DNA of 58,366 bases from Sphingobium cupriresistens (lineage in GTDB: Bacteria > Pseudomonadota > Alphaproteobacteria > Sphingomonadales > Sphingomonadaceae), in assembly GCF_004152865.1 (NCBI RefSeq), contig NZ_SEOO01000026.1, positions 1 through 58,366 of the forward strand, given 5' to 3'. Each line of letters opens with the position of its first letter. The stretch's first letter is position 1. Position numbers and translations under genes: made by a program. The notes beneath the pieces are model-generated. The model did no database searches. It was not told the origin of the DNA and worked only from the letters and a program-made list of their open reading frames with translations. Shown piece by piece: positions 9,360 to 16,991 of this stretch.

Positions 9360-9995
9360 TCAGTTGGCGTTGGCCGCCGGGGCGGGGACGGCCGCTGGCG
9401 CAGGCGTCGTCCCGTCCTTCCGCGCGAAGCTGCGCAGACTGGCCAGCGTCTGCTCGGCGATACCCTGATATTGTTCGCTCAGCATTTCGGGATACACGAA
9501 AGTGGCGGTCACGATCGCGCCGTCGGGCTGCTTGAGCAGGCGGATCGCGACATTATTACCTTCGCCGTCATTGGCGGTGCCGCGATATTCATTCTCGCCG
9601 ACGAAATCGCCATCCACGCCTTCGGCGCTGTCGTTGACCGCTTCCACAATCTGCTGGAGCGTCTGGTCATTGTCGTTCTTCTGCCAGAATACCCGCACGT
9701 CCGCGCCGGCGCCGGGGTCTTGATAGACCGCGCCGTCGGCGGTGCTGGCGGCCTTGTCTACGGTCCAGCCTTCGGGGAAGGTGATGGAAAAGCCGCGTGT
9801 CTGGTTCACATAATTGCGATTGTCGGTGTCCTCGGCCGTGGCGTTGGCGATCGCATTGGCCGCTGCGGCGTTGGCGGCCGCGGCCAGTTCCTCCTGGGTC
9901 GGCATGTCTGCGACCGGTTCGGACCGGCCACAGGCGAATAGCAGGAGGAGGGGGAGGCAGGCGGCCAAAGAGGCGGAACGGGCGGCGTTTTTCAT
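9360..9995 (-). CDS. Putative lipoprotein, PsbP/DcrB-like stress domain
   Basis: The 211-residue product starts with a signal peptide (LPLLLLFAC) whose cysteine would be lipidated, then an Ala/Asn-rich linker, then a domain beginning RGFSITFPEGWTVDKA. A sequence of the type F-x-I-x-F-P-E-G-W is typical of PsbP/DcrB-like folds in bacterial lipoproteins. The end is rich in Ala and Pro. ATG 9995 is chosen so that the signal peptide starts the protein; an upstream ATG at 10031 would put twelve non-hydrophobic residues before it. Function unknown; the fold assignment is tentative. Confidence 0.8.
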   Translation of the reverse strand: MKNAARSASLAACLPLLLLFACGRSEPVADMPTQEELAAAANAAAANAIANATAEDTDNRNYVNQTRGFSITFPEGWTVDKAASTADGAVYQDPGAGADVRVFWQKNDNDQTLQQIVEAVNDSAEGVDGDFVGENEYRGTANDGEGNNVAIRLLKQPDGAIVTATFVYPEMLSEQYQGIAEQTLASLRSFARKDGTTPAPAAVPAPAANAN

Positions 9996-10074
9996 GGCGC
10001 AATCCAAAGCATAGCCACGCGGATAATTCAACGGCGTAAGCCGGCCGCTTCGCTTATCCGTTCTTATCGGCCGT

Positions 10075-11517
10075 TCAGGCGGCGCTGTCGATGCCCAGTT
10101 CGGCCAGCTTGCGATAGAGGGTTGAGCGGCCGATACCCAGCCGCCGGGCGACTTCCGTCATACGGCCGCGATAATGGCCGATGGCGAGACGGATGACGTC
10201 GGCCTCGATCTCGGCTAGTTGGCGGACATGGCCGTCGCCTTCGAACAAAGTGATGCCCGCGCCGTCGCGATGCGGCTGGCTGGCGGCGCGCGGGCGCAAC
10301 GACAATATGCTGGCCCCGGCCTGGATCTGCGACGCGATCTGCGGGAAATCCTGCGGCGTCAGCGCATCGCCCTCGCACAGGACGGCGGCGCGGAAGAGGG
10401 CGTTCTGGAGCTGGCGGACATTGCCCGGCCAGCCATGTTGCATCAACAGCGCCAGCGCATCATCGGTGACGCCCAGCCCGCGCAGCCCCGGCTGGGTGGC
10501 GATGCGGGCGAGCAGATGGCGGCAAAGCGCGGGAATGTCGCCCATGCGTTCGCGCAAGGGCGGGACGGTGAGCTGGACGACGTTGAGGCGGTAATAAAGA
10601 TCCTCGCGGAAATTGCCGGCCTCGACCTCCTCGATCAGCCGCTTGTTGGTCGCGGCGATGACGCGGACATCGACATGGACCGGGCGGCGCGCGCCGATCG
10701 GCTGGACTTCGCCATCCTGCAACACCCGCAGCAGCTTGACCTGCGCGTCCAGCGGCATTTCGCTGACTTCATCGAGGAAGAGCGTGCCCATGTCGGCGCT
10801 GGCGAACTTGCCGACATGGCGGTCGAACGCGCCGGTGAAGGCGCCACGCTCATGGCCGAACAGTTCCGATTCGACGAGGTTGGCCGGAATCGCGCCGCAA
10901 TTGACGGTCACCATCGCCTGTTTGTGGCGGGGGGAAGCGGCATGGATGGCGCGGGCGATGACATCCTTGCCGACGCCGCTTTCGCCCTCGATCAGCACGG
11001 GCACGCGGGCGCGGGCGGCCTTGGCCGCGATGGCCAGGGCGGCGCGGAATTGCGGGGCGGAACCGACCACATCCTCGAACGAGAGGGGGGCGGTGATCTT
11101 TTCGGTGAGCGGACGCAATTCGCCCGCCGCGGCGCCTTCGGCCAGCGTCGCGTTCAAGGCGGCGAGCAACCTTTCGGGCGCGATCGGCTTGGACAGATAA
11201 TCGGTAGCGCCCGCGCGCATCGCCTCTACGGCGATGGCGACATTGTTATGCGCGGTCAGGATCAGGATCGGCAGCGCCGGGCGCCGACTACGAATTTCGC
11301 GGATCAGGCCCGATGGCTCATAGTCCGGGCTCCATTGGTCCAGGATGATGGCGTCAAGCTGCATCCCGTCCTGCGTGCCTAGCGTCGCAATGGCGGTTTC
11401 GCCGTCGGCGGCGAAGATGGTGCGCCATCCCGCACGCGCTCCCAGCGCCGACACCAGACGTCGCTGCGCCGGTTCATCGTCGATCAGCATCAGCATCGGT
11501 ACGCCGTCGCGCGCCAT
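10075..11517 (-). CDS. Sigma-54-dependent NtrC-family response regulator
   Basis: A 480-residue transcriptional activator with three domains. The receiver has the acidic pair D13-D14, phosphoacceptor D60, T88 and K110. The AAA+ domain has Walker A GESGVGKD (178-185), the sigma-54 contact loop GAFTGA (225-230), and FLDEVSEM as Walker B. A Fis-type helix-turn-helix ends the protein (RRLGIGRSTLYRKL). GAFTGA is intact, so it should remodel sigma-54 polymerase. The order resembles NtrX or FlbD-like regulators, but no kinase is adjacent. ATG 11517 has AGGG at good spacing; ATG 11529 is an alternative. Two Met-rich strands open the receiver (PMLMLIDDE). Confidence 0.94.
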   Translation of the reverse strand: MARDGVPMLMLIDDEPAQRRLVSALGARAGWRTIFAADGETAIATLGTQDGMQLDAIILDQWSPDYEPSGLIREIRSRRPALPILILTAHNNVAIAVEAMRAGATDYLSKPIAPERLLAALNATLAEGAAAGELRPLTEKITAPLSFEDVVGSAPQFRAALAIAAKAARARVPVLIEGESGVGKDVIARAIHAASPRHKQAMVTVNCGAIPANLVESELFGHERGAFTGAFDRHVGKFASADMGTLFLDEVSEMPLDAQVKLLRVLQDGEVQPIGARRPVHVDVRVIAATNKRLIEEVEAGNFREDLYYRLNVVQLTVPPLRERMGDIPALCRHLLARIATQPGLRGLGVTDDALALLMQHGWPGNVRQLQNALFRAAVLCEGDALTPQDFPQIASQIQAGASILSLRPRAASQPHRDGAGITLFEGDGHVRQLAEIEADVIRLAIGHYRGRMTEVARRLGIGRSTLYRKLAELGIDSAA

Positions 11518-11669
11518 CAAATCCCTCATATGCAACCCGCAGGCGATGGTAAGCGCAGGGGGTAAAGGCGGGCTTAACTGCGACGAATTTTCTTGCAGGC
11601 GGCGGGTTGAGGGCGCGGCCCCCAGACGATAAGAGGTGGGCCAGCATCGACAGGACAAGGGGACAGGAT

Positions 11670-11792
11670 ATGGCGTCGGACAGCAATATGAAGGCCGCGA
11701 ACCAGACTTATGGAAGCTTCGTCGGCTTCGTCAAATGGGGCACGATCGTCAGCGTCGCGCTCGCCGCGCTGGTGGTGCTGCTGATCGCCTGA
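11670..11792 (+). CDS. aa3-type cytochrome c oxidase subunit IV-like small protein
   Basis: A 40-residue protein with one C-terminal transmembrane helix and a short hydrophilic N-terminus (NMKAANQTYGSFVGFVKWG). This pattern matches the bacterial subunit-IV-like family found with aa3 oxidase, which often sits beside transhydrogenase genes in alphaproteobacteria. AAGGGG precedes the ATG with proper spacing. The next two genes resemble transhydrogenase membrane subunits, so the neighbourhood supports the call. Its role in that context is not established. Confidence 0.8.
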   Translation: MASDSNMKAANQTYGSFVGFVKWGTIVSVALAALVVLLIA

Positions 11793-11829
11793 CCCGCTTG
11801 CCGCAGGGCGTAATGACAGGCGCGCGCGC

Positions 11830-12126
11830 ATGACGGGCGCGCTGGCGTTGCTGCCCCTGTTCCTGGCCGCCTGTGCGGGCGGCTATATCGCCGCCCGGCC
11901 GGGGACGGACTCCGATCGTCCGGCTTGGCGATCGGGAACGGGCGGCGTGGCCGCCATCCTGTTCGTCGGCGCGCTGATCGCCGCCGCCGAAGCGGGCAGC
12001 GCGACGGCGCGCTACATCGCCCTGATCGCCCTGCTATGCGCCAGCGCCGCGAGCGTCCTGTTGCTGGGCGTGCCAGAACGCGGCCTGACGCCGGATGGTG
12101 ACGGTGATGACGGGGTGGACGGATGA
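11830..12126 (+). CDS. Small membrane protein resembling transhydrogenase PntAB (alpha-2)
   Basis: The 98-residue product has three hydrophobic segments (about residues 4-22, 38-56 and 60-78) and an acidic tail. The stretch GGVAAILFVGALIAAAEAGS followed by ALIALLCASAASVLLLG matches the pattern of PntAB, the small membrane subunit of proton-translocating NAD(P) transhydrogenase. The usual HTPLMSVTNAISG block before it is replaced by unrelated residues. The stop overlaps the next ATG by four bases (12123-12126), implying coupled translation. No PntAA (NAD-binding) gene is nearby. The assignment rests on pattern memory, and the protein is clearly divergent. Confidence 0.6.
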   Translation: MTGALALLPLFLAACAGGYIAARPGTDSDRPAWRSGTGGVAAILFVGALIAAAEAGSATARYIALIALLCASAASVLLLGVPERGLTPDGDGDDGVDG

Positions 12127-12776
12127 TCCCCCCTGTCGGCCCTGCATGGCTGGGCGCGCAACTGAATGGCATCGGTCCATCGCCCGTGGTGGCGGGCGCC
12201 TATCTATTCTCCGCCGCGCTGTTGTTGCTGGGGTTGTCGCTGCGTAGCGGCGGCCATGGCAATCGCTGGGCGATGGCGGGCATCGTGACCGGGGCGGCGG
12301 CGGCGGTCTATAGCCATGATGTCGTCAACCTGCCGGAAATGGTGAGCGTGGTCGTGATCGGCGGCGGCATCGGTCTGTTGCTGGCGCGGCGCAGCGCGGT
12401 GGCGGCCTTGCCCTGGCTGATGCTCGCGGGCCACGGCCTGCTGGGCGTGGCGGCGATGGCCATGGCCGCGACCCTGTGGCGCAATCCCGGCGCGTTCGGC
12501 TTGGCCGCCGACGATGGCCTATTGCTGACGCTCGGCTTTGCTTTGGGCGCGATGACGCTGGCGGGCGCGCTGGCCTTGGCGGTCGGTCGCAGGCCGGGCG
12601 GACTTGCCCTGCTTGGCAGCGGCGCGGGTTGGGCGGCGGCGGCGCTGGGCTTTGCTATCGGCAATAGTGCAATGGTCGTGGCGGGCGGCATGGCGGGCGT
12701 CGCCGGGCTGCGTCTGGCATGGCGCGCGCGGCGGATCGCATCAAGAGCCTTGCCCAGCGGGGCGGGCTTACCCTAA
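12123..12776 (+). CDS. Transhydrogenase PntB-like membrane domain lacking the NADP domain
   Basis: The 217-residue protein is almost all transmembrane helices. Its N-terminus (AYLFSAALLLLGL, then GIVTGAAAA), the block VVVIGGGIGLLLAR, the segment LGFALGAMTLAGALAL and the C-terminal GAGWAAAALGFAIGNSAMVV follow the order of the membrane domain of PntB. Normal PntB is about 460 residues and ends in a roughly 180-residue NADP-binding domain; that domain is absent. A stretch of about 60 residues between the last two blocks also seems deleted. It is coupled to the PntAB-like gene. Hydride transfer is not possible from these parts alone, so it may be a relic or a repurposed membrane module. Confidence 0.65.
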   Translation: MIPPVGPAWLGAQLNGIGPSPVVAGAYLFSAALLLLGLSLRSGGHGNRWAMAGIVTGAAAAVYSHDVVNLPEMVSVVVIGGGIGLLLARRSAVAALPWLMLAGHGLLGVAAMAMAATLWRNPGAFGLAADDGLLLTLGFALGAMTLAGALALAVGRRPGGLALLGSGAGWAAAALGFAIGNSAMVVAGGMAGVAGLRLAWRARRIASRALPSGAGLP

Positions 12777-12812
12777 CGCTATGGGCAAATCATTCCCGCA
12801 GCGGAGACGTAT

Positions 12813-13502
12813 ATGCACAAACTCGGCCTGATCGGCGGCCTTAGCTGGACCTCCACCGCGCGCTATTATGCCATCATCAACCAGGCGGTCCACCGCGCGC
12901 TGGGCGGGCAGCATAGTGCGCCGTTGCTGATCGAGAGCCTGGATTTCGCCGAAGTCGCGCGCTGCGCCACGGAAAATGACTGGGACTGCGCGGCAGGGCA
13001 GCTGATCGGCGCGGCCCAGAGGCTGGAGCAGGGCGGCGCAGGCGCGCTGTTGATCTGCGCCAATTCGATGCATCGCGTCTATGACCGGGTGCAGGCGGCG
13101 GTCGGCATCCCGATCCTGCATATCGCCGATATCGTCGGCAAGAAGATGAAGGCGGACGGCATCGAAAAGGCGGCGCTGATCGGCACGCGCAACGTGATGA
13201 CCGAGAAATTCTATCGCCAGCGGCTGGTCGCGCATGGCATTTCGCTGCTGCCCGCCGACATGGAACTGGCCGAACGGATCGACAGGATCGTCTATGACGA
13301 ACTGACCGTGGGGAAGGTGAGCAAGGAATCCGAACGCTATATGAAGTCGGAACTGACCGACATCGCGAAGGAGGATGTGCAGGCGGTGGTGCTGGCCTGC
13401 ACCGAATTGGAGCTGATCGTGGACGTGAAGGCCAATGTCCTGCCCATCTATGATTGCACCAGCATCCACGCCAAGGCGGGGGTGGAATTCATATTGGGGT
13501 GA
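12813..13502 (+). CDS. Aspartate/glutamate racemase family protein
   Basis: A 229-residue pyridoxal-independent racemase homologue of the YgeA/aspartate racemase group. It opens with GLIGGLSWTSTARYY and has the two expected catalytic cysteines, one in LLICANSMH and one in VVLACTELEL, placed symmetrically in the two half-domains. The first Cys is followed by A-N, as in amino-acid racemases of broad specificity. GGAG lies upstream of ATG 12813. It stands alone between the transhydrogenase-like genes and a convergent GntR regulator. The substrate is not determinable. Confidence 0.92.
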   Translation: MHKLGLIGGLSWTSTARYYAIINQAVHRALGGQHSAPLLIESLDFAEVARCATENDWDCAAGQLIGAAQRLEQGGAGALLICANSMHRVYDRVQAAVGIPILHIADIVGKKMKADGIEKAALIGTRNVMTEKFYRQRLVAHGISLLPADMELAERIDRIVYDELTVGKVSKESERYMKSELTDIAKEDVQAVVLACTELELIVDVKANVLPIYDCTSIHAKAGVEFILG

Positions 13503-13510
13503 GCGCCATC

Positions 13511-13581
13511 CCGCGCAGGCGGGAGCCCAGTCCCAAGCCGGCCGATGATCGCGAGGGCGGTGCTGGGTTCCCGCCTGCGCG
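13511..13581. repeat. Palindromic intergenic repeat, family B
   Basis: Two 19-base arms, CGCGCAGGCGGGAGCCCAG (13512-13530) and its complement (13563-13581), differ at one position and flank a 32-base loop. The GCAGGCGGGA core resembles abundant palindromic repeats of sphingomonad genomes. It fills the gap between convergent genes and may act as a transcription barrier. Confidence 0.65.
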
Positions 13582-13598
13582 AGGAAATCGTGATGTAT

Positions 13599-14333
13599 TT
13601 ACCGGCCCGGCTCCGCCAGCGCGATATCCATGTCCGCCAGCGCCAGGCGCAGCAGTTCGGCCATGGCTGTGCGCGCGGCGGCGGTGTCGCGGGCGGCGAT
13701 CGCCTGGAACACGGCGCGATGGTCGGGCAGGGGATCACGGGGCAACAGCTTCTTGCGATGCTTGAAGGTCGTGGTCCAACTGACCGCCGCGCCAACCGAA
13801 CTGGCCAGCGCCTCCAGCGCGTCATTATGGGTGGCGGCCAGGATGGCATGGTGGAAACGCTGGTCTGCGGCGCGGCCGTCGGGCGTCGACAGGCCGAAGC
13901 GGCCCATTTCCGCCAGCGCGGCCTCCATCGTCGCCAGTTGCTCGTCGGTGCGGCGGCGGGCGGCGAATTCGGCGGCGGCCGGTTCGATCACGCCGCGCAG
14001 TTCGAACAGGTCGTGGATGAAATTGGCGTCCGGTTCCCCTGCGAACATCCAGGCCAGCATTTCGGGGTCGAGCACGTTCCAGCGACTGCGCGGCAGGACG
14101 CGGGTGCCGGCCTTGGGGCGGCTTTCCAGCATCCCCTTGGCGATCAGGATGCGCACCGCCTCGCGATAGGCGGTGCGGGAGACGCCGAGGCGCTCCGACG
14201 CCTCGATCTCACCCTCGAACAATTCGCCTGGGCGATGCTTGCCCGTAAGGATCGCGGTGCCCAGGTCGCGGGCGATCGTCTGATGGATGCGCAGCACGCC
14301 TTCCTCCGATCCGATCTTGCGCCCGCTACCCAA
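13599..14333 (-). CDS. GntR-family regulator with FCD domain, likely for the sugar cluster
   Basis: A 244-residue FadR-type regulator. The winged helix spans about residues 17-80 (GEIEASERLGVSRTAYREAVRIL, then GMLESRPKAGTRV). The all-helical FCD ligand domain follows, with metal-binding His positions visible in FHHAILAATHNDALEA and DHRAVFQAI. It is the last gene of the minus-strand sugar operon, 17 bases after the dehydrogenase, so it most likely represses these genes and the divergent kinase-aldolase pair until a sugar acid binds. The start at 14333 agrees with the family length. Confidence 0.92.
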   Translation of the reverse strand: MGSGRKIGSEEGVLRIHQTIARDLGTAILTGKHRPGELFEGEIEASERLGVSRTAYREAVRILIAKGMLESRPKAGTRVLPRSRWNVLDPEMLAWMFAGEPDANFIHDLFELRGVIEPAAAEFAARRRTDEQLATMEAALAEMGRFGLSTPDGRAADQRFHHAILAATHNDALEALASSVGAAVSWTTTFKHRKKLLPRDPLPDHRAVFQAIAARDTAAARTAMAELLRLALADMDIALAEPGR

Positions 14334-14350
14334 ATCCCCGCTCCTATAGT

Positions 14351-15274
14351 CTAGTCCTCAAATGCTGCCGTAGGGCAATGCCGTCCGCAAAGAAAGGCGT
14401 CCGCCACCAGACGCAGCGGCGCGGTGTCGGCGTCGATCGCCCTGTCCGCCACCAGGCGCACGAAACGGCGGTACATGATCGGATATTCCTCGTCCTGCGC
14501 CTTCATCTGCACTTCGCCGTCCAGACGCAGCGTGTTGCCGCCTTCGGACAGGAGCAGGCTGCCCTTGTCCGTCTCGACCGCAATGTCCCAGGTTTGCGGC
14601 CCGGTCTGGCGCCAGTCGAACAGGGTGTCGATCGCGGCACCGGATGCCGTCGCCATGGCCAGCGTCGCGCCGATCGGCGCTTGCTTGTTCGACGGCACTT
14701 CCAGTTCGGCCGACAGCACGGTGATCGGTTCGCCGACGATTTCGGTCAGGATCGACAGGGCGTTGATGCCCGGATCGAACACGCCAAAGCCGCCCGCTTC
14801 CCAGATCCAGGGCTGGCCCGGATGCCAGTGACGGACATCCTCGCGCCACTGGATGTCGATCCGCTCGACCTTGCGCTCCGCGATCCAGGCTTTCGCCTGC
14901 GCGACGGCGGCGGCATAGCGGCTGTGCCAGCTGGCATAGAGCGTCACGCCCTGCGACTTGGCCAGCGCCGTCAATGCCTCCACTTCGGACACGGTCGCGC
15001 CCGGCGGTTTTTCCAGAAATACATGCTTGCCCGCCAGCAACGCCTGCCGGGCCGCATGATAGCGGACCTGCGGCGGCTGGCACAGGATGACGGCGTCGAG
15101 GTCGGGTTCGCCCGCCAGCATCGCGCCGAGGTCGGGGTAATTATTCACCCCTTCCCCCTGCGCGTTGCGGCTGGCGACGGCGACCAGGTCGATGCCGTCG
15201 ATCTTTTCGATGGCGGGCAGGTGCTGATCGCGCGCGATCTTGCCGAGCCCTACCAGACCTGCCCTGATCGTCAT
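14351..15274 (-). CDS. D-galactose / L-arabinose 1-dehydrogenase (Gfo/Idh/MocA family)
   Basis: A 307-residue NAD(P)-dependent sugar 1-dehydrogenase that would oxidise the pyranose to its lactone. The Rossmann motif is GLVGLGKIARDQHLPAI; the catalytic motif is EKPPGAT. KEDVRHWHPGQ-like sequence (here WREDVRHWHPGQPWIWE) and GGFGVFDPGINALSI are hallmarks of the galactose/arabinose 1-dehydrogenase branch rather than generic Gfo/Idh enzymes. Its ATG overlaps the stop of the aldehyde dehydrogenase gene (ATGA). Members of this branch often accept both sugars, which fits the mixed gene set here. No lactonase gene is present in the cluster. Confidence 0.88.
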   Translation of the reverse strand: MTIRAGLVGLGKIARDQHLPAIEKIDGIDLVAVASRNAQGEGVNNYPDLGAMLAGEPDLDAVILCQPPQVRYHAARQALLAGKHVFLEKPPGATVSEVEALTALAKSQGVTLYASWHSRYAAAVAQAKAWIAERKVERIDIQWREDVRHWHPGQPWIWEAGGFGVFDPGINALSILTEIVGEPITVLSAELEVPSNKQAPIGATLAMATASGAAIDTLFDWRQTGPQTWDIAVETDKGSLLLSEGGNTLRLDGEVQMKAQDEEYPIMYRRFVRLVADRAIDADTAPLRLVADAFLCGRHCPTAAFED

Positions 15275-16848
15275 GCGGCCACTTCCAGCTTGCCTTCGTT
15301 ACGCCGCGTCAGGCCCCAGGGGTTGGCGGCCTGCAACGCGGGCGGCAACAGGCCGTCGGCCAGATCCTGATAGCAGACGGGACGCAAGAAGCGCATCATC
15401 GCCAAGGTGCCGACCGAGGTCGAACGGCCGTCCGAGGTCGAGGGGAAGGGACCGCCATGCACCATGGCATGGGTCACTTCGACGCCGGTGGGCCAGCCAT
15501 TGGCAAGGACGCGGCCGACCTTGCGCGACAGCGTGGGCAACAGCTTGGCGGCATTGTCCGCATCGCTGGCTTCCATCTGGAGCGTCGCGGTCAACTGGCC
15601 TTCCAGATCGGCGATGGTGGCGATCACGTCCTCGATCGTGGCGCACTTCACCAGGATCGAGGACGCGCCGAACACTTCATGCGCCAGCGCCGGGTTGGCG
15701 CGGAACTGGTCGGACGCGGTGGCGAAGAAGGCGGACTGGCCGCGATTGGCGCCGTCCGCTTCGGTGCCGCGCGCGACGGTAGTGACGCCATCGGCGTTGG
15801 CCAGCGCCTCGACGCCCTTTTCATAGGCGGCGTGGATGCCGGGCGTCAGCATGACCTGCGCGGCGTTGGCCGACAGGGCATTGGCGGCCGAGGCGACGAA
15901 CGTGTCGAGATCGGGGCTGTCGAGCGCAATCACCATGCCGGGATTGGTGCAGAACTGGCCGGCGAACAGCGACATGGAACCGACGAATGCGGTGCCCAGT
16001 GCTTCGGCGCGCGCAGCGAGCGCACCGGGCAGCAGGACGACCGGGTTGATCGACGACATTTCCGAATAGACCGGGATCGGCTCTTCGCGCTTGGCCGCAA
16101 TCTGCATCAGCGCAATGCCGCCGCCGCGCGATCCGGTGAAGCCCACCGCCTTGATATGCGGATCGGCGACCAGCGCGCCACCCAGATCATTGGTGGTGCC
16201 GGGCAGGTAGGAGAAGACGCCTTCGGGCAGGCCGCAGGCCGCGACCGCCGCGATGATCGCGCGGGCGACCAGTTCGCCGGTGCCGGGATGGGCGGGATGG
16301 CCCTTCACCACGACCGGGCAACCGGCGGCGAAGGCGGACGCGGTGTCACCGCCCGCGACCGAGAAGGCGAGCGGGAAGTTGGATGCGCCGAACACGGCGA
16401 CGGGGCCGAGCGCCTGGTTGACGCGGCGCAGGTCGCTGCGGGGCAGCGGCGCGCGGTCGGGCAGCGCCTTGTCGATGGTGGCGTCGAGCCAGTCGCCCTG
16501 GCGGACATAGCTGGCGAACAGGCGCAACTGGCCGACGGTGCGGCCGCGTTCGCCCTCCAGACGACCGCGCGGCAGGCCGGATTCGCTCATCGCGGTGGTG
16601 ATGAGCAGGTCGCCGATGGCGACGATCTGGTCGGCGACGCTTTCCAGGAAGGTGGCGCGCGCGTCGGGGGTCAGGGTGGAGAAGCTTTCGAACGCAGCGT
16701 CCGCCAGCGCGGTCGCATCCGCGACATCGGCGATCGATGCGTTGGAAAAGGCGACCTCGCCCTTCGCGCCGCTCGATGGGTCGATGGCGTAGAAAGGCGC
16801 GCCGCCGGTGCGCTCGCTCGCGCCGATGAGGATGGCTCCGTTGAACAT
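15271..16848 (-). CDS. Alpha-ketoglutaric semialdehyde (2,5-dioxovalerate) dehydrogenase
   Basis: A 525-residue aldehyde dehydrogenase of the KGSADH branch, which makes 2-oxoglutarate in the non-phosphorylating arabinose, xylose and hexarate routes. Typical features are GPVAVFGASNFPLAFSVAGG, KGHPAHPGT, the general base in PVYSEMSSINPV, and the nucleophile in AGQFCTNPG. The C-terminal GWPTGVEV and MVHGGPFPSTSD are characteristic of this branch. ATG 16848 has AGGAGA six bases upstream. It is 143 bases after the dehydratase gene and overlaps the sugar dehydrogenase. Its presence beside galactose-pathway genes is notable, because KGSADH is not needed for galactose itself. Confidence 0.93.
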   Translation of the reverse strand: MFNGAILIGASERTGGAPFYAIDPSSGAKGEVAFSNASIADVADATALADAAFESFSTLTPDARATFLESVADQIVAIGDLLITTAMSESGLPRGRLEGERGRTVGQLRLFASYVRQGDWLDATIDKALPDRAPLPRSDLRRVNQALGPVAVFGASNFPLAFSVAGGDTASAFAAGCPVVVKGHPAHPGTGELVARAIIAAVAACGLPEGVFSYLPGTTNDLGGALVADPHIKAVGFTGSRGGGIALMQIAAKREEPIPVYSEMSSINPVVLLPGALAARAEALGTAFVGSMSLFAGQFCTNPGMVIALDSPDLDTFVASAANALSANAAQVMLTPGIHAAYEKGVEALANADGVTTVARGTEADGANRGQSAFFATASDQFRANPALAHEVFGASSILVKCATIEDVIATIADLEGQLTATLQMEASDADNAAKLLPTLSRKVGRVLANGWPTGVEVTHAMVHGGPFPSTSDGRSTSVGTLAMMRFLRPVCYQDLADGLLPPALQAANPWGLTRRNEGKLEVAA

Positions 16849-16991
16849 GATGTTCTCCTGAATAGGGGGCAATGGAATTTGGTTAGATGCTCGCGCCGGG
16901 AAGCGCTGATCGATTTCCGGCACAGGTGATGCAAAGGCGGTTAAGGTGGGGGGCGCCGCAGATGGCGATGGACGCCCCCGCCTTCAACGGA

